A stretch of DNA of 64,000 nucleotides from Ctenosaura bakeri (taxonomy: Eukaryota > Chordata > Lepidosauria > Squamata > Iguanidae): the NCBI GenBank assembly GCA_948474755.1, contig CAOLHI010001255.1, positions 372,001 to 436,000 of the forward strand. Direction: 5' to 3'. The notes under the pieces are model-generated. The model ran no database searches. It saw only the letters and a program-made list of their open reading frames with translations, and was not told the DNA's origin. Both the position numbers and the translations under genes were made by a program. Of this stretch, positions 1 through 11,339 are shown piece after piece; position 1 is the first letter of the stretch; every line of letters begins with the position of its first letter.

Positions 1-1402
1 GGAGGGTTAAAGCAAGTAACTCCCCATCTCCTCTTGGCCACGAGGAGGCAAAGGGCAGTAAAAGCCAAGTAATAAAACTGTGGTTCCATTAAAAGTAACA
101 AAGTAACTTCCTTTGAGATCCAGGCTATCTCTGTCCTATGTGAGGCTATTTTGTAGGCAGAAAACAGTCTATCTCTCATGAAGCCTTTATATATCTGGAG
201 ATATATTTAGGTGCAGTCACAGGTAAAACTTAGTAAGGTACTACTGGTTTCCACAGAGTGGCAGAAGATACACTTATAACCTGAGACACCAAGGAGAGGA
301 GTAAGCTTGTTGCTGCTCATCACATCTGTGACATATGGTGATTATCCAGCCTATCTGGATGGCATTAGGTTTTGGGAAGGCTGAGGGAGATAATTTTTCC
401 AGTGCTACCACCCAATATTTTTTTGACATAAGATACAAGGGTTTGAAGACATCAATACCAACACCATTTCTTCTGTTTGCACAGTTCTAATCCGAAGGTT
501 AAAAACAGTATATTTTGGCCCACAACAAACAAGCCAGTATGGCAAATATTCCAGAAGAGTAATTTTTCCAGGCTTTGCTGGAAAATCTCTTCTCCAGGTC
601 AGGAGAACAGTCTAGGGATTCCATGGCTGAAGCTGGATCCAATGGACATCTTAAAGAGATGTGTATGCATCAAAAACTTAGCAACTGTGTTATAATAAAA
701 ATAAAGTATAGGTCTATATCAACAGATTGTATTCTCTTTGAAAATGATGGCAGGAAGCACAATAAATGTTTAGATCCAGTCACTGATACAGGTAATTCCC
801 CAAGGGAAGGTTAGTCTGTTAGATACATATGTATATAAATAATGGCACACCATGGGAAATGGACTGCTGAAATGATATAAAACATGTTGTCTTTTGTTGA
901 TCTGGCCATCATCCAGATAGCGAGACTGTTCAGGAGACAATTGAGAAGCATGATTTTGTGTCTGACTGTTCCTAAACAGCCTCTGAGACACATAAAATGG
1001 GAAATCCAGATCGTGACAAAGAGGTAGCGTTTTGCCAAAATGCATAATCTAAGCTTCTCTAGCTTTAGTCAACTTTGATTTGAGATGTTACATTCCAGTT
1101 GGAATGAATGTTTTTTCCACTTAGTTTCAAACAAAGACAGGGATGGACATATTGGCTGTGGTCCTGCCTTTTCTAACAGAATAGCAACCTTTCTGCAGAC
1201 ACATATAACACTTCCAGAGTTTAGAAGTAACAAGTTAGAAGCAAAACACATTTCTGTAATATAAGTTACTTTGTACAGGGTGGGCATGTATGATGGTATA
1301 ACCAAGTTTTTATAACAAGTAAGAATGGCCCTATGTGGCTATAGCATAATACATTATCCTGTTAGTTAATTTTTAAAATGATGATGAAGGAGGGGGGAGG
1401 GG
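1..1402. other. AT-rich intronic sequence, nothing recognised
   Basis: No repeat family, exon or RNA gene was recognised. The short open frames here have no recognisable protein content. A G-rich patch at about 1388-1402 precedes the ATC microsatellite. Confidence 0.6.
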
Positions 1403-1449
1403 GATCATCATCATCATCATCATGATCATCGTCATCATGATCATCATGT
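1403..1449. repeat. (ATC)n microsatellite
   Basis: Imperfect ATC/GATCATC repeats of about 47 bp, preceded by a short G-rich run. Confidence 0.9.
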
Positions 1450-2002
1450 CTCTTCTCCATTACTCCATTACTAAAGGTGAACAAAATACTAAAACTAATA
1501 CAGATTAAAATATATCCAAAAATATAAGTAAAATGAAGTTATATTTAATTCAAACTAAACAATCTATAGAACTAAAAAAATGTTTAAAAAAGCATTAAAA
1601 ACAGAAATTTTAAATTAACACAAGAGTACATAATTAAAAGTCCATTGCAGTTAATTCCAAAAATCCTGCTGGAACAGAAATTTTTCACTTGTTGACAGCA
1701 GGGCAGGTGTGTGTGTGTGTGTCATCCTAACTTCCCTAGGGAGGGAGTTCGAAGGTATGGAAGCAGCCAATTGAGAAGTTCCTCCCCTTGTCCCCACCCA
1801 AAGCTTCAGACAGTGAGATTAAAACTGCTCTGCCAGCAGTGGCAACAGAGCACAGACTGAATTAATAAGAAAATCACAACAGCCTAGTGCATAACAATAC
1901 TGTATAGTATTGACAAGAGCACAATTGCAATCATAGGTCATCTGCCAGAGATGGCCATCAAAGCGACAAGAGATACCTAATGTGTTCCAAGGCACAAAAG
2001 AG
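1450..2002. other. AT-rich intronic sequence with a short (GT)n
   Basis: No gene or family was recognised. A (GT)8 tract lies at about 1707-1722. Confidence 0.6.
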
Positions 2003-2005
2003 ATT

Positions 2006-2185
2006 GGCCATTTCCACACTAGCCTGTTATAGCGCTACGATTCCACTTTCAACATCCTATGGAATCCTAGGGTTTGCAGTTTCGGGAGGGGTCGCATGGC
2101 CTCTCCCGAAACGGCAAACTCCAGGATTCCATAGGATGTTGAAAGTGGAATCGTAGCGCTATAACAGGCTAGTGCGGAAATGGCC
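2006..2185. mobile_element. Harbinger-like hairpin MITE, near-perfect palindrome
   Basis: A 180-bp element begins GGCCATTTCCACACTAGCCT and ends with the complementary AGTGCGGAAATGGCC. The two arms (about 2006-2090 and 2101-2185) are nearly complementary along their whole length, leaving a loop of roughly 10 nt. It is flanked by ATT at 2003-2005 and 2186-2188, a perfect 3-bp target duplication. The shared ends and 3-bp duplications across ten copies in this window point to the PIF/Harbinger superfamily. There is no coding capacity. The high arm identity suggests a fairly young copy. Confidence 0.88.
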
Positions 2186-2441
2186 ATTATCTCAGGGGTA
2201 ACAATTATAGCTATGAAGAGTCAGTATTCAACTGGAGAGAGGTACTGAAGTTGTGGCATACCACAACAGTCTAGAACACAATGTATGTCTCTAAAAAGTT
2301 GCTTAAATTAAAGAACCAAGACCAAAGCAGCATATATATGGACATCCAGGCATTTATTGGCTGCTAAGATCATTTGGCCTGGTCTTTGAACCACAGTCTC
2401 TCTTTCTGACATACTCTCCAAATGTCACAATTTGGTAGGCA

Positions 2442-2680
2442 TTGTTGTTGTTGTGTGTCTTCAAGACATTTCTGACTTATGAAGATCCTAAGGTCAACCT
2501 AGGACAGGGCTTTCTTGGCAAGATTTCTTCAGAGAGGAGATTTATCTTTACGTCCTTCTGAGGCTGAGAGAGTGTGATTTGTCTAAGCTCACCCAGTGGG
2601 TTTCCTTGGATCAGTAGGGATTTGTACTCTGGTCTCCAGAGTTGTAGCCCAACATTCAAACCACTACACCATGCTGGCTG
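2442..2680 (-). mobile_element. tRNA-derived SINE with Bov-B-like tail (Sauria type)
   Basis: On the minus strand it starts AGCCAGCATGGTGTAGTGG, with an A-box TGGTGTAGTGG, has a degenerate B-box about 40 bp later, and ends with CTTGAAGACACACAACAACAACA. A Pol III tRNA-type head joined to a Bov-B LINE-like tail is the organisation of squamate Sauria SINEs. Full length with scattered substitutions. Confidence 0.85.
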
Positions 2681-2699
2681 TCTTTGGCATTGATAGTCC

Positions 2700-2908
2700 T
2701 AACTAAATCCTCTGTTGTCTCATATTTTCAGCACTCAATTAACCCTGACAGAGAAGGCAGAACCTTGCCTGTCCCTGTAGAACCAGGCAAGAGAAAACTG
2801 CTGTAGCCTTTCTTAGCTTGTGTGTTCTTCCACATTAATAACATTTGCCATCTTGACATTACTTGGCCACATGTTTGCTGGTTTTCATCTATGAAATGTA
2901 GGAAGATC
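2700..2908 (+). mobile_element. Family X element, internally deleted copy
   Basis: It shares the 3' half of a roughly 365-bp family seen six times in this window: CTGTAGCCTTTCTTAGCTTG, then GCCATCTTGAC, then GTTTTCATCTATGAAATG. The 5' half is reduced to about 40 bp, joined directly to the ACTCAATTAAC segment. See the intact copy at 35144-35511. Confidence 0.7.
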
Positions 2909-3062
2909 CATGGAGAGAATCAAAGATTAAACCCGGAAGTTCCATGTCTTTGGAAAAGTTCTGGTGACAGAAAAAGCAAGGCACTTGAGTGCCATAGTTC
3001 TCACTTGTATTATGTAAGATATCCAATGGCCAGTTTTCTGAGTCTTAGGCTTTCATTACATA

Positions 3063-3493
3063 GGCCCTTTTTGCACACCAGTCCTGTTGTGAAATGGCTT
3101 TGGGAGCTTCACACGACTGGGAGGATCGTTTCACATGATGTCCTCGCAATTGCGCAATGCTCCTGAGGTCAGTAGGCGGAGATCAGGCATTATATCATTT
3201 TTGGCTCATTGCTGAAAATGATGCGAGATTGCGCATCCCTCTTGGGCCCCACATGCACTTACCTTGCATGTGGAGGCTCCAGACACATGGCCATCGCGCT
3301 TCCTCCACCAGCGCAGCCTGGGAAAGTACCCGGCTTCGCTGCGGAAGGAAAAGGTGGAGTGCTCATGCTTCCTTCTGGCCAGCACAGAGCTGGTGCGGAG
3401 GGGAACAAAGGGGACACGAGTGCCTCTTGGAAGAGGCTTCTTGCGTGATCCCCTTGCAACGCCAGCAGCACCAGGTAAGTTGCGAAAAGGGCC
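3063..3493 (+). mobile_element. Harbinger-like GC-rich non-autonomous element (431 bp)
   Basis: Ends are GGCCCTTTTTGCACACC and GTTGCGAAAAGGGCC, with a perfect ATA duplication at 3060-3062 and 3494-3496. The interior is GC- and CpG-rich, unlike the surrounding intron, and is clearly related to the element at 47330-47761 (shared CATGCACTTACC followed by GCATG and GGAGGCTCC-like blocks). Overlapping open frames of 77-121 codons arise from its GC content and have no recognisable domain. A splice-donor-like AGGTAAG lies at 3473-3479, close to the 3' end. Confidence 0.85.
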
Positions 3494-3496
3494 ATA

Positions 3497-5442
3497 GTCA
3501 TTTACCATTTATTTATGAGTAGACGCACATAGGATTGTGCTGTTCAACTTTGTAACCTAAACTGGTTTTAAAGGAGCATTTCCAATATAATACTTTCTAT
3601 ACTGACTTTGATGAGCTACCTTTCAAAAATCAAACTGTCATGTTGAACTCACATTCATTTCTTTAATCGTAAACACTGCTTTCAGCAGATACATTAGTTT
3701 TATATTAATCAGGAAAATTAAAATGTTCAGAAGAAAAGAAAATGTGAATTCTGTGATTTCACAGTGACTGTAACTCTTGAACCACACATGTCTATGTAAT
3801 CTTTTCCGTTCCTGAACCTGGCAATATCATTTCCAGTTTGATATACTGTGGCATAAACCTGAGTTAGAATTACTTTGGGAGCTATAACTTTGAATATTCT
3901 GACTTTTGTGTGTGCAAATTTCCATTTATAATGGTGCCTTAATGTAACTAATTCCTTTCAAAGAAAGATTTAAGGGATCATGCAAGAAAATAAATGCAGG
4001 ATATTTGCAGAGACCACTGAAATATCAAGGAAAAGGGGCCCCATTAAAAATGCTCGCTTTTGCAAGTAGCTCATCTAGAAGTTCTTTAAGGAGTTTGCTC
4101 ACTGCATACCAGCCTTTAAAAGTGCATGGCTTAATTGGTAAGGCACTGAAATTGGAGTCCCTAAGAATCTGAAATGCTTTTGTTGTGGAAGGAAAACTTT
4201 TGTTCCTATAAAAGTTAACACCCCGGGGCTTTACTTTATTCATTAATTATCTAGTTTGGGTTAAGGGCCCTCATAGCTACTGAATGTGCAATTCATTAGT
4301 CTGCATCCAAGGACAGCTAAGGCTTGTGCCAAAAAGTGATCTCACTACTGCTATGGACCATTTCTTCTATAAAGGATTTGACCACAGGGTACAACCATTT
4401 GCCAGTCTTTCTAAAAGCAGAAAACCTTCCTGCCCCCTTCAATATTGTGTTCTATTTCTAGAAATGCCTGCATTTGTCTTTCTTTATTGAATAACATGAG
4501 GTGATGCTTGACACCAGCCATAACTATTGCTCTTCCTCTGCCTCTTGAGCACAAATCCTTAAAGCTGATCTGAGAATCTTCCCTGTCGTCTGTTTGATCA
4601 ATTTAAGATGCGGAAGCTGCTTTTTAGGTTAAACTTTCCCAAGGTGGCATATACAACAAAAGACCACAATAACAATAAAATAATCAGAAAAATAGTAAAA
4701 CCAAGGATTAAAACATTTTTTCCAGTGAAAGGCAGCTAACAACATGTATACCACAATATTCTATAAAAGTTGTACTAGCACACAATAAAAACAGCTACAA
4801 CTTTAGCACCTGGCTGCAAGGACACTTCAACTGGGACAGAGTTCCAATTCCCATAAGTTTCTATGGGGATCCAGAGCAGACACAATGAGTCCTGGACTGC
4901 AAAGGTTACCACATTAATAAAAAATTAAGTGTTGTAAATCATTCAACAAACAAATGCTACTATGAAAGAAAATAAACAGTTAAAAAAATCTAAGTGAACT
5001 GTGTTCTGAAAACAAACAAACAACACGAACAATAAAAATGTATTGATTTAACATTTGTTATCAGCAGCACAGGAACTAATTCTGCCAGTCCCAGTCCAGG
5101 ATGCACTTAGCTGAACAGTTTAAACGTAAAACAAAAACTTGGGAAATTACAACTTCATCAGTTCTGTTGCTAAATATGCTTGGTTTTTGGGTTGTTGTTT
5201 TTTGTTTTTGTTTTTTGGTCCTGATTAGAGAAGAACATTCTCTAAAGAAATGAATGCATTTTTTTAATTTCAGCTTATGCATAAAGATCATGTTTTACAA
5301 TTGTCAGAACAGCCCTGTCAAGTCCAAATGAGGCACATGCATCCAGAATATTTCTATCAATGTCTTCTATGCTCATAGCAAGGCAGTACACCTCTGAATA
5401 CCAAATGCTACAGCCAAACAATGTAGTCTATAATTATAGAGT
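3497..5442. other. AT-rich intronic sequence, no clear feature
   Basis: No exon was found. At 3515-3545 a fragment like GAGTAGACGCACATAGGATT resembles the small repeat also seen near 23.0 and 24.9 kb. At 4630-4790 there is a weak LINE-3'-end-like stretch (AAGGTGGCATATACAACA followed by an A-rich run), too decayed to assign. Confidence 0.5.
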
Positions 5443-5612
5443 CTTGAACAACAGATTCCCAGACTGGTCTGCCAGATGCATTGGACTACAACTGCCATTG
5501 TGAACTGGCTGATGGTAGGTGTTATAAATCATCCCAGTGGTGCTGGGTGGTGATGGGAGTTTTAGTCCAATAACATATCTGGAGCCATCAGATTGGGAAA
5601 GCCAATGCCCAG
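5443..5612. mobile_element. Fold-back DNA transposon remnant (hAT-like)
   Basis: One half contains CATTGGACTACAACTGCCAT and the other GATGGGAGTTTTAGTCCAAT, complementary halves about 80 bp apart. This GGACTACAACTCCCAT palindrome is a common squamate fold-back repeat and occurs about nine times in the window. Assignment to hAT is from memory of related repeats; no clean target duplication is visible here. Confidence 0.6.
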
Positions 5613-5870
5613 CACCAACGATCCTTGTCTCTCCAGATTTAACTTTATTATGCTTTTATTTAAATAGGCAGAAAGACAGCAACTTGCTGAGGATTGTCCT
5701 CAGAGCTATACAGTTTATCCCACGTTTCCATGAACTCCACCCACCATCTGCCACAAAGTGTTTGTTTGAACTCCCCGTTTCCCAGAGAGCACGTCTCTTC
5801 AGACTGAACAATCCTAATTGTTAATTATTTTATATAAAAAATAATTAGCATGACAGAAACACCGCAAGCA

Positions 5871-5881
5871 GTGTTACTCAC
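5871..5881 (-). promoter_or_regulatory. NRP1: 5' splice site of the NRP1 exon
   Basis: On the minus strand the exon ends AAAAGAG and the intron begins GTGAGTAACAC, a strong match to the GTRAGT donor consensus. This fixes the low-coordinate boundary of the exon. Confidence 0.9.
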
Positions 5882-6063
5882 CTCTTTTAAAAATTTCATA
5901 GCGAATGGAAAAGCCTGCTCCGTGAGTTTCATAATCAGAGACAAACTTGATTAAGAGGTATGGTCCTGTAGATATCACAGGAGGGGGGGCAATCTTGCCA
6001 CAAAACTTTCCCCATACTCGCCCATTTGCGTTGTCTCCATCAATCACTTCAACATAATCATAC
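5882..6063 (-). CDS. NRP1: Neuropilin-1 internal coding exon (part of first CUB domain)
   Basis: Neuropilin-1 is a single-pass membrane co-receptor for class 3 semaphorins and VEGF; its two N-terminal CUB domains (a1, a2) are extracellular. Read on the minus strand, the exon is one base, 60 codons and one base (182 nt) with no stop. The peptide starts YDYVEVIDGDNANG, continues through GKFCGKIAPPPVIS and KFVSDYETHGAGFS, and ends RYEIFKR. These blocks match the NRP1 a1 domain from memory; NRP2 differs at many of these positions (for example it lacks YETHG). The single Cys, in KFCGK, should pair with a Cys just before the exon. Asp2 (YDY) and Asp43 (VSDY) sit at positions used for calcium in Ca-binding CUB domains. 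The first base completes a Lys codon and the last base begins a Gly codon, so the exon keeps frame across both junctions. The segment IDGDNANGRVW diverges most from the mammalian protein. Gene identity is strong; the exon number (3) is inferred from other vertebrates. Confidence 0.94.
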
Positions 6064-6100
6064 CTGGTAGATAAATTGAAGAAAGAAACTTTTAACTTCC
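6064..6100 (-). promoter_or_regulatory. NRP1: 3' splice site and pyrimidine tract of the NRP1 exon
   Basis: Read on the minus strand, a T/C-rich run (TTTCTTTCTTCAATTTATC) leads into TACCAG just before the exon. The AG and upstream pyrimidine tract form a standard acceptor. The splice leaves one base (G) to finish a codon started in the preceding exon, which lies outside the window. Confidence 0.88.
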
Positions 6101-7139
6101 AGGAAAGAAAAGAGAGCTAATTAATTTAGGAGCCATAGCCATACAGCATACATAATGAAGAAAAATGCTCGCTTGTTTGGAAGCTACATTATGCTGAGAG
6201 ATGTAAGCAAAATGAAATAATTAAAATGGACTACATCATGTCTGTAGACATCATCTGGCAACACGGAACTATTAGGAAGAATGGCGCCCATTATGCTTAC
6301 AGACAATGTCCGCTAAAGTAACCAATTAACAAGAAAAAGGAAATCTCATGAGCACAATTCTGTATTATTAAATTGCATTCCTTTGTCTATAGCTGTATTG
6401 TTATCAATACATAATACACAGAGTTCTTTTCATATGGTGAAGTTCTCGTCTGAATTCTAAAATGTCTTTTTGGCTTTCATTTCAGTACAATACTTTAATA
6501 TCTGTAGGCAACTCTCCAAACACAAACCCAAAGAATAATAAATGAAGCCCTAAATATTTAACATGATTTCCCACTCCGTTTTCTTGATCACTATATATCT
6601 AAGCAGACATCTTTTTTTATATCACATCACCTTATATATACAGACAAAGCTGGATCTGTTACAAAAAAAAGAGCCTGGTTTTAAATTTTGTATTAGCACT
6701 AGGAAGTTCTAAGTGAATGGACTGATATATTGATATTCATACAATGTACATCAATGGTAACTGAACTCTTTATATTCTATCAAGCTCAGATACAGAAAAC
6801 ACAAATGGGAACTACAGACCCGCTTTATATCCAATCAGAACATTAGTCCTATCAAGCCTATAATAGAATACTATGACTTGAGGCAATTTTCTGAGGCCTT
6901 AAAGCAAGAGTTTCCCAATTCTTTCTCAAGAACCTTTTCAATAAGGATGCTAAAAACTGACTCCACAACTGTTTCAATCCAAGGGAATGTGGGCTACCAA
7001 ATAATTATACCTCTTATCTTATCACAAATGTCAGTTTACAAGTGTGCAAGAATGAAAACAATGGATGCAGAATTTCTGAGTTAATGGGGCAGGATCAAAA
7101 GCATCACACTAATTCCGAACAATCTGTAAGATTTTAGAC
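6101..7139. other. AT-rich intronic sequence, nothing recognised
   Basis: This flanks the NRP1 exon on its upstream side. No repeat family or second exon was recognised. Confidence 0.6.
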
Positions 7140-7162
7140 TTTTATTTATTTATTTATTTATT
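7140..7162. repeat. (TTTA)n microsatellite
   Basis: About 23 bp of perfect TTTA repeats. Confidence 0.9.
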
Positions 7163-7263
7163 GAATGCTATCACCACAAAGTGCAAAAGAAATGATGTAC
7201 ATCATAATTCCCTAGACATTGTATACTGGCATGCTGCCACCTAGTATATCAATATGATGGGGA

Positions 7264-7340
7264 GGGAAGGAAGGAAGGAAGGAAGGAAGGAAGGAAGGAA
7301 GGAAGGAAGGAAGGAAGGAAGGAAGGAAAGAAGGAAGGAA
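7264..7340. repeat. (GGAA)n microsatellite
   Basis: About 77 bp of almost perfect GGAA/AAGG repeats. It produces a run of Leu-Pro-Ser codons in an overlapping minus-strand open frame that is not a gene. GGAA arrays can bind ETS-family factors, but no role is implied here. Confidence 0.93.
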
Positions 7341-7952
7341 AAGGACCACCTGTTCTTCTCCTTCTGTGCCACTCCTACACCATTATAGCAGCTTTTAAAG
7401 TAAAGAAAGGTTAAAGAAAAGGGTAGCTGGGGAATTGTTAGGCTTGTGGGTAATGCTTTTAGAGGTGGTAAGAGCTGGCCAATGGCACTATCTTTCCACA
7501 GTGGTGAGACTGAGTGTTCCTGTGAGGCAAGAGATTGTGCTGATGGTAGCAGTGCATCGGTGGGGTCTCCCATGTCAGACAGGCTTTTGCTGAGGAGCCA
7601 GACAAAATGTGCCAAACACAACAGTAGTGAGACGGATGATACTGCTGAAGTTTCTTTCTGGCATCATAGCTAACACTTGTTAGTCTGTGCAGGAAGATGC
7701 ATAGTATACCCTTTTTGAATGTCTATTACCATTAAACCTTATGATGAGGCAATCCAAAATAAAAGAAGAGATAGTGTCCAAATATGAATCTTCCAGATTG
7801 GATGGCACTCGGAGAGCTACTGGAGTAGAGCCAGGACAACTACAAAAAGTGCTGTGGCTAATGATGCAACTAGACTCAAGCTGAAAGGATGTTCAGATGC
7901 TGACATGCTCAGAGAGATGAAAGAAAAGTCCAAAGCTATCCTGTTTTGCAAG
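7341..7952. other. Intronic sequence, possibly an old unclassified repeat
   Basis: No gene was recognised. The stretch 7745-7950 has the texture of a decayed interspersed repeat but I could not place it in a family. Confidence 0.4.
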
Positions 7953-8272
7953 TACAGTCCCAATTAATCTTGTCATCCCACTTTTCAGCTGCTTTTAAAA
8001 TGACCCAGTTTCTCTCCTTCTCCCACTTTATCCATTTGTCATAATTTTACTTCAGTTGCTACACACTGAGTTCACAGTTTGCACTCAACCAACTCAGTGG
8101 GGTAATGGGGAAGAGGAGCCCTTCCATGTAGTCTCAGGTAAAAGCAAACTGCTGCAGCCTCTCCTAGCTTATGTGTTCTTCCTCATTTATACCTTTTGCA
8201 ATCTTGACTATGCTCTGATGTTGCCTTGCCACACATGCCCTTGTTTTCATCTGTGAAACACTGGAGGGTATG
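7953..8272 (+). mobile_element. Family X element
   Basis: It contains the family blocks in order: TACAGTCCCAATTAATC, CATCCCACTTTTCAGCTGCT, a pyrimidine-rich stretch, GAGTTCACAGTTTGCACTC, AAAGCAAACTGCTGCAGCCT, and GTTTTCATCTGTGAAAC ending TGGAGGGTATGG. The 5' terminus is eroded. About 320 bp remain of an expected 365. Confidence 0.8.
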
Positions 8273-9611
8273 GAACTATTGGAAATTACCCACTGAGAAA
8301 GACTGCAATTATCAAACTGAAGAGAGATTGCCTATCACTGGTTGATACATCACTACGAATGATAAATGTTCCCATAGTTAGCTGGCTAGATTTCTTCTGA
8401 TGTTCCTTTTCTTGTTCATGCCTTTTCTGCCTTTCCTTCTTTATTATAGCCTTCCCTTTGTGTATGCAAAGGAACCCACATATACAGACTATGTACCATA
8501 TTAATTTTTGTTGTTGCCAGTTTCTCTGGAAGGAGAAAGGATTGTTTGTGGCCATGGGCAGTGAGAAATATTTTATACTTTAATCTCAGACTTCCAATTT
8601 TTCCCATATCATGTCTAAGCTCCTGGTGTGCATGTGGGAGTACTGATGCTGGGATGCATGTTTAATTTTATTTTAGAAAACATAAACAAATGCTAACATG
8701 CAATTGAGAGTGGAAAAGACTGCATGTGTCTTAAGATATTGACAAGCATCAGTGCTGGGACTTTTAAAAACCCTTAATGAAACAATATGCAAAAAAGGAA
8801 CACTTTTATACTTATTAGAGTTCTGTTAACTCATTTGAGTTTTTGTTAACTCAGCACAAGAGGTCTGTGGATTGTAACCTGCTTTTGTGTTGCTTTTCAG
8901 AAAGGAAATAGCTGAACTTGAGACCCATCCATCTTCCTCAAGCTTGAAACCTAAGGAAACCAGTTTGAAAGGTGGTAGAGACTCAAACAGCTCTTCCCCT
9001 CTGTTAACAAAGCATGTAGTCTGTCACTGACATATATATATAATCTTCCCCTGACTATGAATGTAAATCTTCACTTATTTCACTCTCATGTACAAAAAAC
9101 AGAATATCAGGAGGTTTCCACCCCCCCTGCTGAGTGAGAGTAATAGAGCTTTTGTGCATTTTCCATTGATCTGATCCTTTGGATTTCAGGATTTTTTGAG
9201 AAAACATTGAGAAAATTCTGCATTTCATATAAAAGTTACTATTTTCTGGATAAAAACTTCATTTTGGGGGTAAAACAACATTTTGTGCAAATAATTTTTC
9301 CTCCATAATATGAAAAATCTCACAATAATCCATCATTTTCTCAATGAGGTATCTTGATGTAGTGAGATAACCTTTCTTGTAAACAATGTGAGAATTTTCA
9401 AGTATTTTTATACCATAACCCCTACCCTTGACCAAATTCTTTTCAGCACATTCACTGGCAGAACAGCTGTTTGTACATATACCTGTGTGACTCAAAAGCA
9501 GATGATTAAAAAACATGTACCTATAGCAGGTCTTACAATCTGATGGCAAAGATCACAGCAAAATTGGGGAGAAATCATAGCAAAACTGGAACTTTGTTAT
9601 GGTGATTCCCT
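8273..9611. other. AT-rich intronic sequence, nothing recognised
   Basis: No repeat family or exon was recognised. Short open frames here lack protein features. Confidence 0.6.
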
Positions 9612-9726
9612 TCTTATTTTATTTATTATTATTATTTATTTGTATCCCGTCTCTCCATATGGATCGAGGCAGCGAACAACTTACAGATAGCATGTATTTC
9701 GAAACATTCCTATACATGCCCCCAAG
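9612..9726 (-). mobile_element. SINE tail fragment (same family as 25763-25998)
   Basis: It shares ATTTGTATCCCGTCTCTCC, CATATGGATCGAGGC and GAAACATTCCTATACATGCC with the fuller copy at 25763. Only the 3'-tail part is present and the tRNA-like head is missing. Confidence 0.7.
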
Positions 9727-9846
9727 GCAAGGACAAAGGATTGTGACTAGCCTTAAAGAGAAAGTTAGGAGGTCATGAAATGGCATTTCATTTATCTCTA
9801 GTGTTTAGGGCTTATTTTTAATACTTGGGCACAGGCTAGAAAAGAA

Positions 9847-9909
9847 ATTCTTTATGTTGCAGTAAAATAAAATAAAAAATAACATAAAATTCTTTATGTT
9901 GCAGTAAAA
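9847..9909. repeat. Short tandem duplication (42-bp period)
   Basis: The 21-bp segment starting ATTCTTTATGTTGCAGTAAA occurs at 9847-9867 and again at 9889-9909, separated by an A-rich stretch. Confidence 0.85.
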
Positions 9910-10950
9910 CCTTTTAAAATTCATTACGACATTTTATCCAAACAATCTTATTTTCTTTTTGCTATCCCATTATAACTGACATTAATATGTTGTATTAATT
10001 TGTTCTGGCCATTTCCTTCTATTGCTATGCACACTGTAATGTCCCAAATTATATCTATGTGTGGAGAATGTTTTTTTTTTTAACTGGCAGTAATGTAAAC
10101 AACATCTGACAATTTTGAAGTAAGCCACGGAAACAAATGTCTTTACGATGACCAGTGCCACCCTTAACAATGCAGTTTCAAACTGTCTGGGGCCCATTAG
10201 TTATGTTTACATGAGATCTCAGGAGACAACTGCAAAGATGATATCACTAGTTAAAGTGGACAGCTAAAGGCTCTCTAAATTAAAAATGACATTACCTCAC
10301 CGGTTAAAATTGTATGCCAGCTTTGGTATATATCAAATTGAAAATAAAGCTGACACTGATGGTACTGTAAGCATTAACATATGTGAAATATTGTGCTAGC
10401 AGCATTTCCTCTTATATGTCTGATGTTTTAGTAGCCATTGATCAGCATATTAGCTTCGCTGTCCTATTTCAAAGACAAGGAAACCAAAAGAGGAAATGTT
10501 CACTTAGTTTTGCAGATGTTTCATGTGGTTAAGCTGGTCCGTAAAGAGAATAGAAAGGTGGGGTTTTGCTACAGTTGCCTTTCTACCTTGAAAATACTCT
10601 GGATTGAGATTTTTATGCTCATTCTGTGTCTCAGGTTGTTGAAAGAATGTTCACTGTAGTCTTTCAGATAAGAGCAGCAGTATTTCTGGAAGTCTGGGGT
10701 GACATGTGTGGGTTCTCATGCCTTCTTGCATTGCTCATGAGTGCTGATTGTTTACATAGACATCCTTTCTCCAAACAGACACCATTGCTCCGAATTCTGA
10801 AATATTTATTGTTAACTAAAGTTAACTAAAAGAAACAATGAACACAAAGCTACCAGCTGTTTTCTAAATTTAGAGGATCAGCTGCCTGATGTGCAATCCA
10901 GCTGAAGTTAAAGCACTAGGATTTCAGCAGATGAAGAGCTGGTTTGGCAA
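9910..10950. other. Intronic sequence, nothing recognised
   Basis: No family or exon was recognised. Confidence 0.6.
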
Positions 10951-11035
10951 TTCCCAGCAGTTCTAGCCATAGAAGTTCATAACCAATGGTGAGGAATGCT
11001 GGGAGCTGCAGTCTAGCAACATCTGGTGGGTTTCA
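10951..11035. mobile_element. Fold-back DNA transposon remnant (hAT-like)
   Basis: The core GCTGGGAGCTGCAGTCTAGC with flanking CAATTCCCAGCAGTTCTAGC matches the fold-back family with the GGACTACAACTCCCAT core. Eroded. Confidence 0.5.
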
Positions 11036-11204
11036 TGACTTCCACTGCTGGTATATAATTACTGAATTTAGCTTGTGCTTGACTGGTAATAAGACTGACC
11101 CAGGTAAACCAAGGGAGTGGAAAACGCACCCCATGGTCTACATGCAAGCCCAACTCTTTTTCTCCAGATGGTTAAATCCTAATGGAGTCCCAAAGTTGCA
11201 GTTA

Positions 11205-11265
11205 GTTCTTGTTGTTGTGCACTTTCAAGTCAATAATCAGCATTTAAGGTGACCCTATCAGTCAT
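11205..11265 (-). mobile_element. Sauria-type SINE, tail part of a split copy
   Basis: On the minus strand this is the Bov-B-like tail, ending in AACAACAAG. The matching middle and head lie at 11714-11871, so one SINE appears to be split by about 450 bp of other repeat sequence. Confidence 0.65.
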
Positions 11266-11272
11266 CTTCTAG

Positions 11273-11308
11273 TAACAAACAAACAAACAAACAAACAAAC
11301 AAACAAAC
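11273..11308. repeat. (AAAC)n microsatellite
   Basis: Nine perfect AAAC units. Confidence 0.92.
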
Positions 11309-11339
11309 AGAAACTGGATTCTGAGGTAGACTGGAAATT

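Larger units (their letters stand above)
1..5881 (-). other. NRP1: Start of the NRP1 intron downstream of the exon (continues outside the window)
   Basis: Everything below the donor site is inferred to be the intron between this exon and the one that begins the second CUB domain. I looked on the minus strand for the expected next exon (around the ECSQNYT motif) and did not find it, so the intron extends past the window edge. It holds a (ATC)n tract, two Harbinger-like elements, a SINE, a family X fragment and one fold-back repeat, listed separately. Confidence 0.8.

Noticed and set aside
2006..2185. A microRNA precursor or intrinsic terminator
   Set aside because: The hairpin is a transposon copy with target duplications and nine relatives in the window.
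3157..3522. Open frame of 121 codons with His/Cys content
   Set aside because: Part of the GC-rich Harbinger-like element at 3063-3493; its resemblance to the frames at 47.3 kb is due to shared repeat origin.
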